Of a DNA stretch of 8,941 nucleotides, positions 1 to 7,733 are shown piece by piece. Position 1 is the stretch's first letter. Each line of letters starts with the position of its first letter. The notes under the pieces were generated by a model that did no database searches, was not told the DNA's origin, and saw only the letters and a program-made list of their open reading frames with translations. This stretch comes from an uncultured Planctomycetaceae bacterium (GTDB taxonomy: Bacteria > Planctomycetota > Planctomycetia > Pirellulales > JACPPG01). The DNA is taken from contig CAMFLN010000076.1 of NCBI GenBank assembly GCA_945957305.1, positions 1 to 8,941 on the forward strand, given 5' to 3'. The position numbers and the translations under genes were made by a program.

Positions 1-1
1 T

Positions 2-136
2 GCCATCGATGCTGCCGACGTTGAGTTGGGGGTCGACGAGCTGTTGTCCGTGCAAGAATTCGTCGACCAGATCGGAGGCGTGGCCAACGCCCGCCTGGCG
101 ATCGAGATGCTTTCGAAACTCGAAGACGCGGCTTAA
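2..136 (+). CDS. C-terminal end of an unidentified protein (5' end outside window)
   Basis: An open frame enters from the left edge and ends at TAA 134-136, giving the last 44 residues of a protein. The tail is acidic and helical. It contains the stretch DELLSVQEFVDQIGGVANAR and ends in a leucine-rich helix finishing LEDAA. The regular spacing of hydrophobic residues, the lack of internal stops and the natural stop before the convergent neighbour support real coding sequence. I do not recognise the family, and 44 residues are too few to assign one. The gene converges on the J-domain gene, with only 28 bases between the two stop codons and no clear terminator hairpin there. Confidence 0.6.
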   Translation, partial: AIDAADVELGVDELLSVQEFVDQIGGVANARLAIEMLSKLEDAA

Positions 137-164
137 GAAACGGTTCCAACGCGCCGGCCCGACT

Positions 165-857
165 TTAGCCGAACTGTAAGTCGGGTCGGCGGCGTTTCAA
201 GCGGAAACGCCCGAACCAGTTGACGGCTGTGCCCGACAGCCCGAGCCACTCAAGCTTCGGCAGCGACTTCTCGAGTTGCATGCCTGCATTGCTGATACGG
301 GTTCCGCGCAGGTCGATTTTTCGCAAGTTGGCAAAAGCAGCCAATTTCAGCAATCCTTGGTTCGTGATCTGCGAATTCGACAGATCGAGCCAGTGCAAGG
401 TGTCGAGCAACGCCCGCCGGCTCACCAAATAGTCGATGTGCCCGTCGTCGACCTTGGGCCCGGCAAAACGGATCCCGGCAATCGTATCCAGGACCTGGGC
501 AAAGTCCTCGCCGACCTCTTGCTTGAGCCATTCGATGTGCTCGAGCGTGCAACGACCGCCGCGTTGTTCAACTTCGCCCACAACCTGTTGTTGCTCAATG
601 TAGCGCTCGATGCTCTCAGCCAGCCAGCGCCGCCGGCCCGAGTGAAATTTGCAATACTCCAGCGCACGCTCGAAATCTGTCTGTAAAACGACGAACTGCT
701 CCTGATCGCCCCCCGCATCAGGGTGCGCGTGCTTGACCTTGGCCAGGTAAGCCTCTTTGACGTCCTGTTCCGAGCAAGGCAGCAGCACGCCGAGACGCAC
801 CAAGAAATCGGGGCGAGCATCTGCGGCGGCGACAGCGCTACTTTCACGAGCGAGCAT
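165..857 (-). CDS. J-domain protein with C-terminal leucine-rich repeats
   Basis: This 230-residue protein probably acts in the cytoplasm. Residues about 15-75 read as a J-domain: a helix I region ending in LGVLLPC, a basic helix II with KEAYLAKVKHA, the HPD signature at residues 45-47, then a GGD turn and helix III. HPD is what stimulates the ATPase of Hsp70 (DnaK) in known J-proteins. No Gly/Phe region or zinc-finger CxxCxGxG repeats follow, so this is not DnaJ itself. A helical linker (about 76-150, including a short QQQ run) leads to three leucine-rich repeats whose first leucines lie at 154, 178 and 202, an exact 24-residue period of the LxxLxLxxTxIxxxG type. The repeats probably bind the client or partner, which is inference. 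The start is uncertain: GTG at 863 lies two codons upstream of the ATG at 857 chosen here, and neither has a strong ribosome-binding site. The gene is divergent from the methyltransferase. Confidence 0.85.
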   Translation of the reverse strand: MLARESSAVAAADARPDFLVRLGVLLPCSEQDVKEAYLAKVKHAHPDAGGDQEQFVVLQTDFERALEYCKFHSGRRRWLAESIERYIEQQQVVGEVEQRGGRCTLEHIEWLKQEVGEDFAQVLDTIAGIRFAGPKVDDGHIDYLVSRRALLDTLHWLDLSNSQITNQGLLKLAAFANLRKIDLRGTRISNAGMQLEKSLPKLEWLGLSGTAVNWFGRFRLKRRRPDLQFG

Positions 858-1034
858 ATGCACCCATTGTGGAGGGGACTGTGGGACCGGTCAAACCAGT
901 CGAAGCGTAATTTTGACTCTCACCGTAGCGCAACCGTTTTAATCCGCGTAAATCGCGCGAGCCAACCGGTTGCACCGCCTACCATAGCACCACCCAAAGG
1001 CACAGGACATTTCGTCGGTACAGCCTGATGCGCC

Positions 1035-1040
1035 TATAAT
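1035..1040 (+). promoter_or_regulatory. Candidate -10 element (TATAAT) before the methyltransferase gene
   Basis: A perfect TATAAT hexamer lies 74 bases before the ATG at 1115 in an otherwise GC-rich spacer. The matching -35 position (about 1011-1016, TTCGTC) is weak, so only the -10 is convincing. The rest of the 864-1114 spacer holds no open frame I can support. A second possible element, TTGACT at 913-918 followed 18 bases later by TTTTAA, is weaker. I found no clear minus-strand promoter for the J-domain gene. Confidence 0.4.
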
Positions 1041-1114
1041 CGCTTAGCTGACAAGTTCTCACCCCCAGACGAAACTCGTTGGCGGTGCATCGACCGCCGT
1101 GGAGTTGACCGACC

Positions 1115-1735
1115 ATGACTGAGAGCAAGCGCCCGCATAAGTCTGCGACCGACTGGGACGAACAATATCGCAGCGGAGACCTGCCCTGGGACACGCAACG
1201 CCCTTCGGCGGAGTTGGTTCGCACGCTCGACCAAGGTTTCGTACAGCAGGGACGAGCAATCGAGCTCGGCTGCGGCACTGGCACTAATGCCATCTATTTA
1301 GCGCAGCGTGGGTTTCGCGTCACGGCACTTGACCTTTCGCCGGTGGCCATTGATCGCGCTCGTCAACGCGCGCAGACGGCCGGTGTGCGAGTCGATTTTT
1401 TCGCGATCGACGTGACCACGCCTCCCGAGGCCGAACCGTTCGACTTTGTCTTCGACCGTGGCTGTTATCATTGTGTGCGGCGCGAGAATCTCGTTGGCTA
1501 TCAATCGGCCGTCGAAAGATTGACGCACGCTGGTAGCCGCTTTTTGTTATTGGCCGGCAATCCCAACGAGGAGCACGCAGACCACGGTCCCCCCCGGGTG
1601 CACGAAGAAGAAATTCGCGCTGAGTTTGCGCCGCTCTTCGACGTCCAATGGATTCGCCCCTTCCGGTTCGAAGATCCAGACGGCAGCCCAGGCCCGCTGG
1701 CCTGGAGCGTCGGCATGATTCGCCGCGATGCATGA
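1115..1735 (+). CDS. Class I SAM-dependent methyltransferase, TPMT-like
   Basis: This 206-residue cytoplasmic enzyme transfers a methyl group from S-adenosylmethionine to an unknown, probably small, acceptor. The N-terminus has the WDEQYRSGDLPWD lead-in (residues 14-26) seen in the thiopurine S-methyltransferase/TehB-like branch. Motif I follows as IELGCGTGTN (49-58), the acidic ribose-binding residue as ALDLS (Asp73), motif III as AIDV (Asp99), and the post-motif segment as FDFVFDRGCYHC (109-120). The length is usual for these single-domain enzymes. The start is supported by GGAG at 1101-1104, ten bases before the ATG, and by the family lead-in beginning soon after it. The gene stands alone: its left neighbour is divergent and the next gene on the same strand starts 154 bases later. 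Thiopurines are not natural substrates, so the family name gives no substrate. Toxic thiols, metalloids or small metabolites are all possible. Confidence 0.88.
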   Translation: MTESKRPHKSATDWDEQYRSGDLPWDTQRPSAELVRTLDQGFVQQGRAIELGCGTGTNAIYLAQRGFRVTALDLSPVAIDRARQRAQTAGVRVDFFAIDVTTPPEAEPFDFVFDRGCYHCVRRENLVGYQSAVERLTHAGSRFLLLAGNPNEEHADHGPPRVHEEEIRAEFAPLFDVQWIRPFRFEDPDGSPGPLAWSVGMIRRDA

Positions 1736-1878
1736 ACCGGCGGGTTAAAACGTGTTCTTTAGTGCTCTGTGCGCGTTCTCCTAGTCGCCTGCTTTCGGCA
1801 GCACTCCGGGCGGCTTATCATGTGGCAGCCTTGGTCGGTCGTTGCGCTTCGTTTGCGGCTCGTACCGCTGTTCACCAT

Positions 1879-1893
1879 ATGATGCCACCATGA
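1879..1893 (+). other. Possible four-codon leader frame overlapping the next start (ATGA)
   Basis: ATG ATG CCA CCA TGA encodes MMPP. Its stop overlaps the ATG at 1890 in the ATGA arrangement typical of translational coupling. No Shine-Dalgarno sequence lies before either start. The overlap may be chance, or ribosomes initiating at 1879 or 1882 may feed the downstream start. The rest of the 1736-1889 spacer shows no gene, and I see no terminator for the methyltransferase. Confidence 0.2.
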
Positions 1894-4800
1894 GTTCCCT
1901 CACGCGGATAGTCCTGCTCATTTTCCTCAGCTTGCTGCTGTGCTTCGTGGCCACGCGCTCGCTAACATCCGACGCTGGGTCGCGGCAAGCTCACGAGCCC
2001 AAGAGCCCGACCTCGAAAACCACTGCGGGGCAGCCTGCTGGTGATGGCGGTGTGGCCAGCGACTCCTTGTTGCCGCAACTGGAGCTCGACGAGTTGCTCA
2101 AACCCACGCCCGCGCTTGAGCCGGCCGCGGCGCTCGCGGCGATCGAAACGATCCCGGGCTTCCATGTCGAACTGGCGGCTCACGAACCAGACGTCGTTGA
2201 TCCAGTAGCAGCGGCGTTTGATGAGCAGGGGCGGCTCTTCGTTGCAGAAATGCGCGATTATCCCTTTCGACCGAAGGACGGAGCCAAGCCGATCGGCCGT
2301 GTGCGGCTGCTCGTGGACAGCAATGGCGACGGCCGCTTCGACAAGAGCACGACCTACGCCGATGAAATCTTGTGGCCCACGGGCGTTGCTTGTTGGAAGC
2401 AGGGAATCTTCGTCGCAGCGGCCCCGAATATCTACTACTTCAAAGACACCGATGGCGACGGCGTCGCGGACGAACGCCGCATCGTTTACACAGGCTTCGG
2501 CACGCACAATGAACAGGGATCGGTCAACAATTTGGCCTGGGCCTTGGACGGCAAGATATATGCAACCACTTCGAAAAATGGCGGAAAGATCCGCCGCGAG
2601 GGACAAGCGGAGACCGAACCGGTCGCAATCAGTGGTCGGGACATCTGCTTCGATCCGACAACCGAGAAGTTCGAACTGGTCACCGGCGGCGGTCAATTTG
2701 GCAACGCGTTTGACGACTGGGGGAATCGGTTCCTCTGTGATCAATCCAACCCCTCAATGGAAGTCATGCTGCCGAATCGGTACCTGGCCCGCAATCCATT
2801 GTTGGCGGTGCCGACCGCGATCAACGACCTGACGCCCGGCGCGACGCAAATCTTTCGCATTAGTCCGCTCGAAGGCTGGCGCGTCGTGCGTTCCACTCGA
2901 CGGCTGAAACTGGGCGAACGTTCCACGAATTCAACGGGATTGAATCATCATGTTCTCGATGGCGTCGCGGGACTGATGATCTACCGGGGCGACGCCTTCC
3001 CGGCAGAGTTCCGTGGCAACCTGATTGTCGGTGACGGGCAGACTAATCTCATACACCGGCGCCGGCTGGTGCCTGACGGCGTGACATTTCGCTCGGAACG
3101 CGCGGACGTCGATACAGAATTCGTGCGTTCGCGTGATATCTGGTTTCGCCCGGTCAATGCACTCAACGCGCCAGATGGTTGCGTTTATGTGACCGATATG
3201 GCCCGCGAAGTCATCGAGTCGGTGCATGTGCCGTGGGATGTCGTGCGGCGAATCAATCTCACGAGTCAAGGGCGCGGGCGCATTTGGCGCATCGCCCCCG
3301 AGGGGTTCACGCCCCCAGCTGTGCCCCAATTGGGCGCTACCTCGACCGCGGACTTGGTGAAGTTGTTAGCACATCGCGGAGGTTGGTGGCGGGATACGGC
3401 ACAACGCCTGCTGCGCGAGCGGCAGGATCAGGCCGCGGTGCCAGCTGTGCAAAATTTATTGCGCGAGTCCTCATTTGACTTAGGACGGCTTCACGCCCTC
3501 TACGTTTTGGAGCAATTAAACGCCCTCACTGATTCCGACCTCATGGTGGGCCTGCGGGACGAATCGGCCGGAGTGCGCGAACACGCAGTGCGGCTGGCCG
3601 AATCGCGATTGACCGGCGCCGCCGAACTGCTGGCTCAGGTCGTGAAAATGGCCGCAGACGAATCTCCGCGCGTGCGCTTTCAAGTCGCATTTTCTTTAGG
3701 TGAAGTCACAGGGGATGACACGCCGAGCAACCAAGCGACCCAAGGCCTTGCGATCGTGTCACGTCGCGATGGCGGCGATCCTTGGGTACGAACCGCCATT
3801 CTCAGCTCTTGCCGTGACAAAGATTTTGCGCTTTTGCATTCGCTGCTGGGGCGCACGACGGACAGCTCGGTCAGCGACTCTCTGCCCATGTGCGATCGAA
3901 TTCTACTGCGGCAGTTAGCTGTACTGGTGGGCCGTGGCGAGCACCCCGAGGCACAGGTCCCCGCAGTGCTCGATACCCTCACCGTGGGCAATCATGATTT
4001 GCACGACGTGTGGGCAGTCCTTCTTGGTTTGTCCGAAGGACTGCGGGGGAGCAATTCCAGTTTGCAAGCGCTGCAGTCGCACTTCACACCTCCCGGAATT
4101 GCACTTGTGCAACGTGCGGTGGCCGAGGCCCAAACCCTGGCGGCAAATTCGCAGGCTCCGGCGGGCGAACGTGTACAGGCAATCTCGGTCCTGACTTGTG
4201 GAAATTTCAACGACGTGGCGCCGACGCTCGCTGCGATCCTGACGCCGCAGGAAAATGACGCGGCACAGCGCGCGGCCGTGCAATGTCTCGCAACGTTCGA
4301 AGATCCAGCCGTGGCCGGACGATTGATCGAACCCTGGCGACGTTACACGCCGGGCGTACGCACAAACGTCATACAAGCACTTTTTGCACAGCCGGCGCGG
4401 ATGAGCGAACTGCTGACTGCACTCGAGCGCGGCGAGATTCCTGCCAACCAACTAACGCGTGTCGAACGCAACATGTTGCTAGCTTTGCACGACAAGCGCG
4501 ATCGAGCCCGGGCCGAACAACTGTTCGAAATCGATTCCAGTCCGCGACAGGACATCTATGACCGCTATCGGCCCGCGCTTGACCTGGCCGGCAACGTGCA
4601 ATCTGGTGAAAAGGTCTACCAACGAGAATGCATGTCCTGTCATCAAATCGGCCAGCAAGGACATGCGGTGGGGCCCAACCTTGCGCTGACGAAACATCGT
4701 CGGCCCGAGGAACTGCTGTTACACATTCTTGATCCCAATCGCGAAGTGCAGCCCGCCTATATTCAATACGCGGTCATCGACCGAGCGGGGGCTGTCTATG

Positions 4801-5054
4801 CCGGCTTGCTCGCCGCGGATACCGCCAGCAGCATCACGCTGCGGCGTGACAAAAACATCGAGCAGACAATCCTCAAAAGCGATATCGAAGAACTGGCCAG
4901 CAGCGATAAGTCGCTCATGCCTGAAGGGTTTGAAAAAACCATACCTTTGCAGGAAATGGCCGATTTGCTGACATTTCTCAAGGAATTGCATTACGACATC
5001 GGCACACAGCCGGGCCGACGCGAGGGAGACGAACCTGCGGCGCACGTACCATAA
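1890..5054 (+). CDS. Exported 'membrane-bound dehydrogenase' propeller protein with HEAT-like helices and C-terminal cytochrome c domain
   Basis: This 1054-residue protein has a hydrophobic N-terminal segment (about 5-22), a signal peptide or membrane anchor; no proper lipobox is present. A low-complexity linker leads to a six-bladed-propeller-like region (about 87-470) of the Pirellula/Verrucomicrobium dehydrogenase type, with FVAEMRDYP, GTHNEQGSVN and VTDMAREVIE. Two DxDxDG-type calcium-binding loops occur at 143-151 and 186-194. Residues about 484-870 are helical HEAT-like repeats. The end (about 900-1034) is the heme-binding domain of the same lineage: CMSCH at 914-918 binds heme c, GPNL follows, and SLMPEGF supplies the probable axial Met1010. 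Known relatives are presumed periplasmic sugar or alcohol oxidising enzymes passing electrons to the heme; the substrate is unknown. I chose ATG 1890 because a hydrophobic signal follows directly; an in-frame TTG at 1842 would place a polar 16-residue extension before it. It ends 54 bases before the stop of the convergent kinase gene. Confidence 0.9.
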   Translation: MSSLTRIVLLIFLSLLLCFVATRSLTSDAGSRQAHEPKSPTSKTTAGQPAGDGGVASDSLLPQLELDELLKPTPALEPAAALAAIETIPGFHVELAAHEPDVVDPVAAAFDEQGRLFVAEMRDYPFRPKDGAKPIGRVRLLVDSNGDGRFDKSTTYADEILWPTGVACWKQGIFVAAAPNIYYFKDTDGDGVADERRIVYTGFGTHNEQGSVNNLAWALDGKIYATTSKNGGKIRREGQAETEPVAISGRDICFDPTTEKFELVTGGGQFGNAFDDWGNRFLCDQSNPSMEVMLPNRYLARNPLLAVPTAINDLTPGATQIFRISPLEGWRVVRSTRRLKLGERSTNSTGLNHHVLDGVAGLMIYRGDAFPAEFRGNLIVGDGQTNLIHRRRLVPDGVTFRSERADVDTEFVRSRDIWFRPVNALNAPDGCVYVTDMAREVIESVHVPWDVVRRINLTSQGRGRIWRIAPEGFTPPAVPQLGATSTADLVKLLAHRGGWWRDTAQRLLRERQDQAAVPAVQNLLRESSFDLGRLHALYVLEQLNALTDSDLMVGLRDESAGVREHAVRLAESRLTGAAELLAQVVKMAADESPRVRFQVAFSLGEVTGDDTPSNQATQGLAIVSRRDGGDPWVRTAILSSCRDKDFALLHSLLGRTTDSSVSDSLPMCDRILLRQLAVLVGRGEHPEAQVPAVLDTLTVGNHDLHDVWAVLLGLSEGLRGSNSSLQALQSHFTPPGIALVQRAVAEAQTLAANSQAPAGERVQAISVLTCGNFNDVAPTLAAILTPQENDAAQRAAVQCLATFEDPAVAGRLIEPWRRYTPGVRTNVIQALFAQPARMSELLTALERGEIPANQLTRVERNMLLALHDKRDRARAEQLFEIDSSPRQDIYDRYRPALDLAGNVQSGEKVYQRECMSCHQIGQQGHAVGPNLALTKHRRPEELLLHILDPNREVQPAYIQYAVIDRAGAVYAGLLAADTASSITLRRDKNIEQTILKSDIEELASSDKSLMPEGFEKTIPLQEMADLLTFLKELHYDIGTQPGRREGDEPAAHVP

Positions 5055-5058
5055 CACT

Positions 5059-5078
5059 CGGGCGTCGCGGGCGACCCG
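5059..5078. terminator. GC-rich hairpin between convergent genes, possible terminator
   Basis: GTCG (5064-5067) pairs with CGAC (5072-5075) around a CGGG loop. The stem extends outward by CGG/CCG across a two-base bulge. It begins five bases after the stop of the heme protein, in the short gap before the convergent kinase stop. No run of T follows on either strand, so it is not a textbook intrinsic terminator. It may only slow polymerase or protect 3' ends. Confidence 0.3.
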
Positions 5079-5108
5079 TAGTAAATTGGCGCGACAACTG
5101 TGCGTCAA

Positions 5109-7481
5109 TCATCGCCGTGCGTTTCGTCGGCCTGCCAGATTCGCCACCGTGGCGAGTAATTCTTGAGCTTCGATCGGTTTGGCAATGTGCATGTTGTAGC
5201 CGGCCATCATCGCACGTGTGCGGTCTTCAGAGCGGGCAAACGCCGTTAGGGCGATTGCGGGAACAGCGTCTCCCGGCGTTGACTCTGACTCGCGGATGGC
5301 CTGAATGAGCTGATAGCCATCCATGCCAGGCATGCCAATATCGCTGATCATCAAATCGGGCTTGTAGCGCTGCAACTCGGCGATCGCCTCTGCCGCGCCG
5401 CCTACGGCGAGTACTTCTGCTTTGCATTCAGTGAGCAAACGTGCCACGAGCGTGCGCGTATCTGCCTCGTCATCGACGACCATGATCTTCACCCCATGCA
5501 GATCAACCGCTGTACGATCGAAATTGCTCGCTTGCGACGATTTGGGATGCACACGTGTTTCATCAGGCCGGAAAGGAGCCAGTGGCAGAGCAACAATAAA
5601 GGTCGAGCCTTGCCCCTCGCCCGGGCTTTTGGCACGAACCGTTCCGCCGTGCAATTCGACGAGATGTTTCACAATCGACAAACCTAAACCCAGTCCGCCA
5701 AACACGCGCGTGGTGGAAGAGTCTACCTGCCTGAAGCGATCGAAGATCACCGAGAGAAACTCCGGCTTGATGCCGATTCCTGAATCGTGAACCGTGATTT
5801 CCAAGTGCGAGTTCACCCGTTCCAGGAGCACGTCGACCTTTCCCCCTTTGGGAGTGAACTTGATGGCATTGCTCAGCAGATTCCAAACGATTTGCTGCAG
5901 TCGTGTCGGATCGCCCGAGACAGGCCCCGCATGTGGATCGAGAATCTTGCGGAGCCGAATGCCTTTGGCGTCGGCCGAGGGTCGAACGGACTCAATGGCC
6001 GCGTCAATGACAGAGGGCAAACCGGTCCATTGCACGTCCAGGCGCACTTTTCCTGACACAATACGGCTCATGTCCAGCAAGTCTTCGATCAACTGCGTCT
6101 GGGCACGGGCATTGCGCTGGATGGCCTTCAGCCCCTCGTCCAGGTCGGCCGCGTCGTGTTGCGCCGACAGCAATTGAGACCATCCGAGGATTGCATTTAA
6201 GGGCGTCCGCAGTTCGTGACTGAGTGTGGCAAGGAATTCGTCCTTCAACAGGTTTGACCGTTCGGCTTCAGAGCGGGCAGCTCGTTCACTTTCGAGCAGA
6301 GCCTCGCGCTCTTGCTGCTGCTGAATCTGCTGCGAGATATCGCGGGCAATCTTCGCAGCGCCGACGACCTTGCCCTGTGTGTCGCGAATCGGTGAAATCG
6401 ACATAGACAGGTGGATTTGTGTTCCGTCTTTGCGAAGTCGCACGGTCTGGTAGTGCCGGATGGGCTCGCCACGGCGTATCTGGTCGATGATCTTGGCTTC
6501 TTCGTCCACAAGATTGGGCGGAAACAGCATCAATATGGGTTTTCCGACCGCTTCGTGTGCCTTGTAGCCGAACATCAGTTCAGCGGCAGCGTTCCAGCTG
6601 GTGATAGTGCCATCCAGCGTCTTGCTAATGATGGCATCCTCCGAAGAATCGACTATGGCCGCGAGGCGAGCGACGGCCTCTTCCACGTGCTTGCGATCCG
6701 TAACATCGCGAGTCGTGCCGGCCACCGCCTCGACTTCCCCGTCTTCGCCGAAAACGGGGACAAAGATGTAATCGTAAATACGCCGACCGAACGTGCCAGA
6801 AAAAGGAACTTCTCCGCGAATTGGCTGCTTCGTGGCTACGACCGCATCGATTTCGCGATCATGCATCGCCGCATGCCACGGCTCGTAACCGAGTTCCAGG
6901 CAATTTTTGCCAATGGCGTCTTCCCACCTTTTGCCCCACATCTTGAGCAAACCTTCATTGGCATAGATGAAGCGATGATTCCGGTCGAAAACGTAGGCCA
7001 GATCGGGCGTGTTGGTCAAAATCGCCTCGTACACCCGTTGCGTCTGAGCGCTGGCAGGCTTCGCATCGATACGCCTGCTGATTTCGCTGGCTGCGCCGAG
7101 CCATTCAATGATCTCGCCTTTGGCATCGAGAATGGGCACGGCGCGCGACGAGATCCAACCGGTACTGCCGTCGACTCGCCGGACCTGATGTTCGAGTTCG
7201 AACACACTTTTCGCGTCAATGGCCTGGCGAATGGCCTGCTGCACTGCCGCCTGCTGCTCAGTCGGAATATATTTGTCGCACCAATTCGCCTCGGGTTGTG
7301 TCGTGTCGGGAATTAATCCATTGCCCGCCAGAAAGCGCATTTCTCGCCAATCATGGCTCATACGGTAGAGCACGTCCGCTGGCCGGTCCCCGCGGCTCGC
7401 TCGCCGCACACTCGCGAAACCATGCCGACCATCGCCCGCGAGGTGCGGCGCCTCACTCGATGAGGCACGATCATTCGACAT
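5109..7481 (-). CDS. Soluble hybrid sensor histidine kinase (PAS-PAS-PAS-HisKA-HATPase-REC)
   Basis: This 790-residue cytoplasmic two-component sensor has no membrane segment. After a polar N-terminus come three PAS folds: about 36-137 (a PAS_3-like domain with LEHQVRRVDGSTGW), about 146-263 (YVFDRNHRFIYANE, ending VTDRK) and about 267-385 (TSWNAAAELMFGY, ending ARDIS). A glutamine- and glutamate-rich signalling helix (385-412) joins the kinase. HisKA has the H-box SHELRTPLN with phospho-acceptor His422. The ATPase domain shows the N-box NLLSNAIKF (534-542), the G1 box DSGIGI (566-571) and the G2 box GLGLGLS (596-602). The C-terminal receiver (about 664-785) keeps the acidic pair Asp670/671, phospho-acceptor Asp714, Thr746 and Lys768, so all the chemistry looks intact. 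The ligand of the PAS domains and any cofactor cannot be told from sequence. No response regulator with an output domain is encoded in the window, so its phosphotransfer partner lies elsewhere. The ATG at 7481 is well placed behind a strong purine-rich ribosome-binding site. Confidence 0.95.
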   Translation of the reverse strand: MSNDRASSSEAPHLAGDGRHGFASVRRASRGDRPADVLYRMSHDWREMRFLAGNGLIPDTTQPEANWCDKYIPTEQQAAVQQAIRQAIDAKSVFELEHQVRRVDGSTGWISSRAVPILDAKGEIIEWLGAASEISRRIDAKPASAQTQRVYEAILTNTPDLAYVFDRNHRFIYANEGLLKMWGKRWEDAIGKNCLELGYEPWHAAMHDREIDAVVATKQPIRGEVPFSGTFGRRIYDYIFVPVFGEDGEVEAVAGTTRDVTDRKHVEEAVARLAAIVDSSEDAIISKTLDGTITSWNAAAELMFGYKAHEAVGKPILMLFPPNLVDEEAKIIDQIRRGEPIRHYQTVRLRKDGTQIHLSMSISPIRDTQGKVVGAAKIARDISQQIQQQQEREALLESERAARSEAERSNLLKDEFLATLSHELRTPLNAILGWSQLLSAQHDAADLDEGLKAIQRNARAQTQLIEDLLDMSRIVSGKVRLDVQWTGLPSVIDAAIESVRPSADAKGIRLRKILDPHAGPVSGDPTRLQQIVWNLLSNAIKFTPKGGKVDVLLERVNSHLEITVHDSGIGIKPEFLSVIFDRFRQVDSSTTRVFGGLGLGLSIVKHLVELHGGTVRAKSPGEGQGSTFIVALPLAPFRPDETRVHPKSSQASNFDRTAVDLHGVKIMVVDDEADTRTLVARLLTECKAEVLAVGGAAEAIAELQRYKPDLMISDIGMPGMDGYQLIQAIRESESTPGDAVPAIALTAFARSEDRTRAMMAGYNMHIAKPIEAQELLATVANLAGRRNARR

Positions 7482-7488
7482 ATGCCAA

Positions 7489-7500
7489 CTCCCCTCCCCT
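7489..7500 (-). promoter_or_regulatory. Strong Shine-Dalgarno sequence for the kinase gene
   Basis: On the minus strand AGGGGAGGGGAG is followed by seven bases and the ATG at 7481-7479. This fixes the kinase start and is stronger than the sites of its neighbours. The rest of the 7482-7733 spacer contains no supportable gene. Possible minus-strand promoter pieces are TTGACG (7602-7607) and a TATACA-like hexamer (about 7586-7591), but their spacing does not fit each other. Confidence 0.6.
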
Positions 7501-7733
7501 AGAACGATTCGCGCTTACAGACGAGTCCTTCCTTCGCCCGAGGCAGTCGCGTTTCATGAACGAAGACGATTTCTGTGATCGTGCCTGTATAACGACCATA
7601 CCGTCAAGAGTTTAACCTGCCAGCGTGGAGTCCCCAAACGCACAGATTGCGCGAGACAACTACTCATAGACTATGCCGCGCAAAAAGCGACTTCCAATTA
7701 TGGTGGGCAAGGAAGCCCCGGAATGCATCCTCT

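Noticed and set aside
220..686. Plus-strand open frames opposite the J-domain gene
   Set aside because: The minus-strand frame contains the HPD motif and regular leucine-rich repeats; the plus-strand frames show no family features.
1842..1889. TTG start for the heme protein 16 codons upstream
   Set aside because: It would put a polar, cysteine-containing stretch before the hydrophobic export signal. The ATG at 1890 places the signal at the true N-terminus.
6411..7316. A 301-codon plus-strand open frame
   Set aside because: It lies entirely opposite the PAS domains of the histidine kinase, which has intact motifs throughout. The antisense translation shows no recognisable domain, and long antisense frames are common in GC-rich coding DNA.
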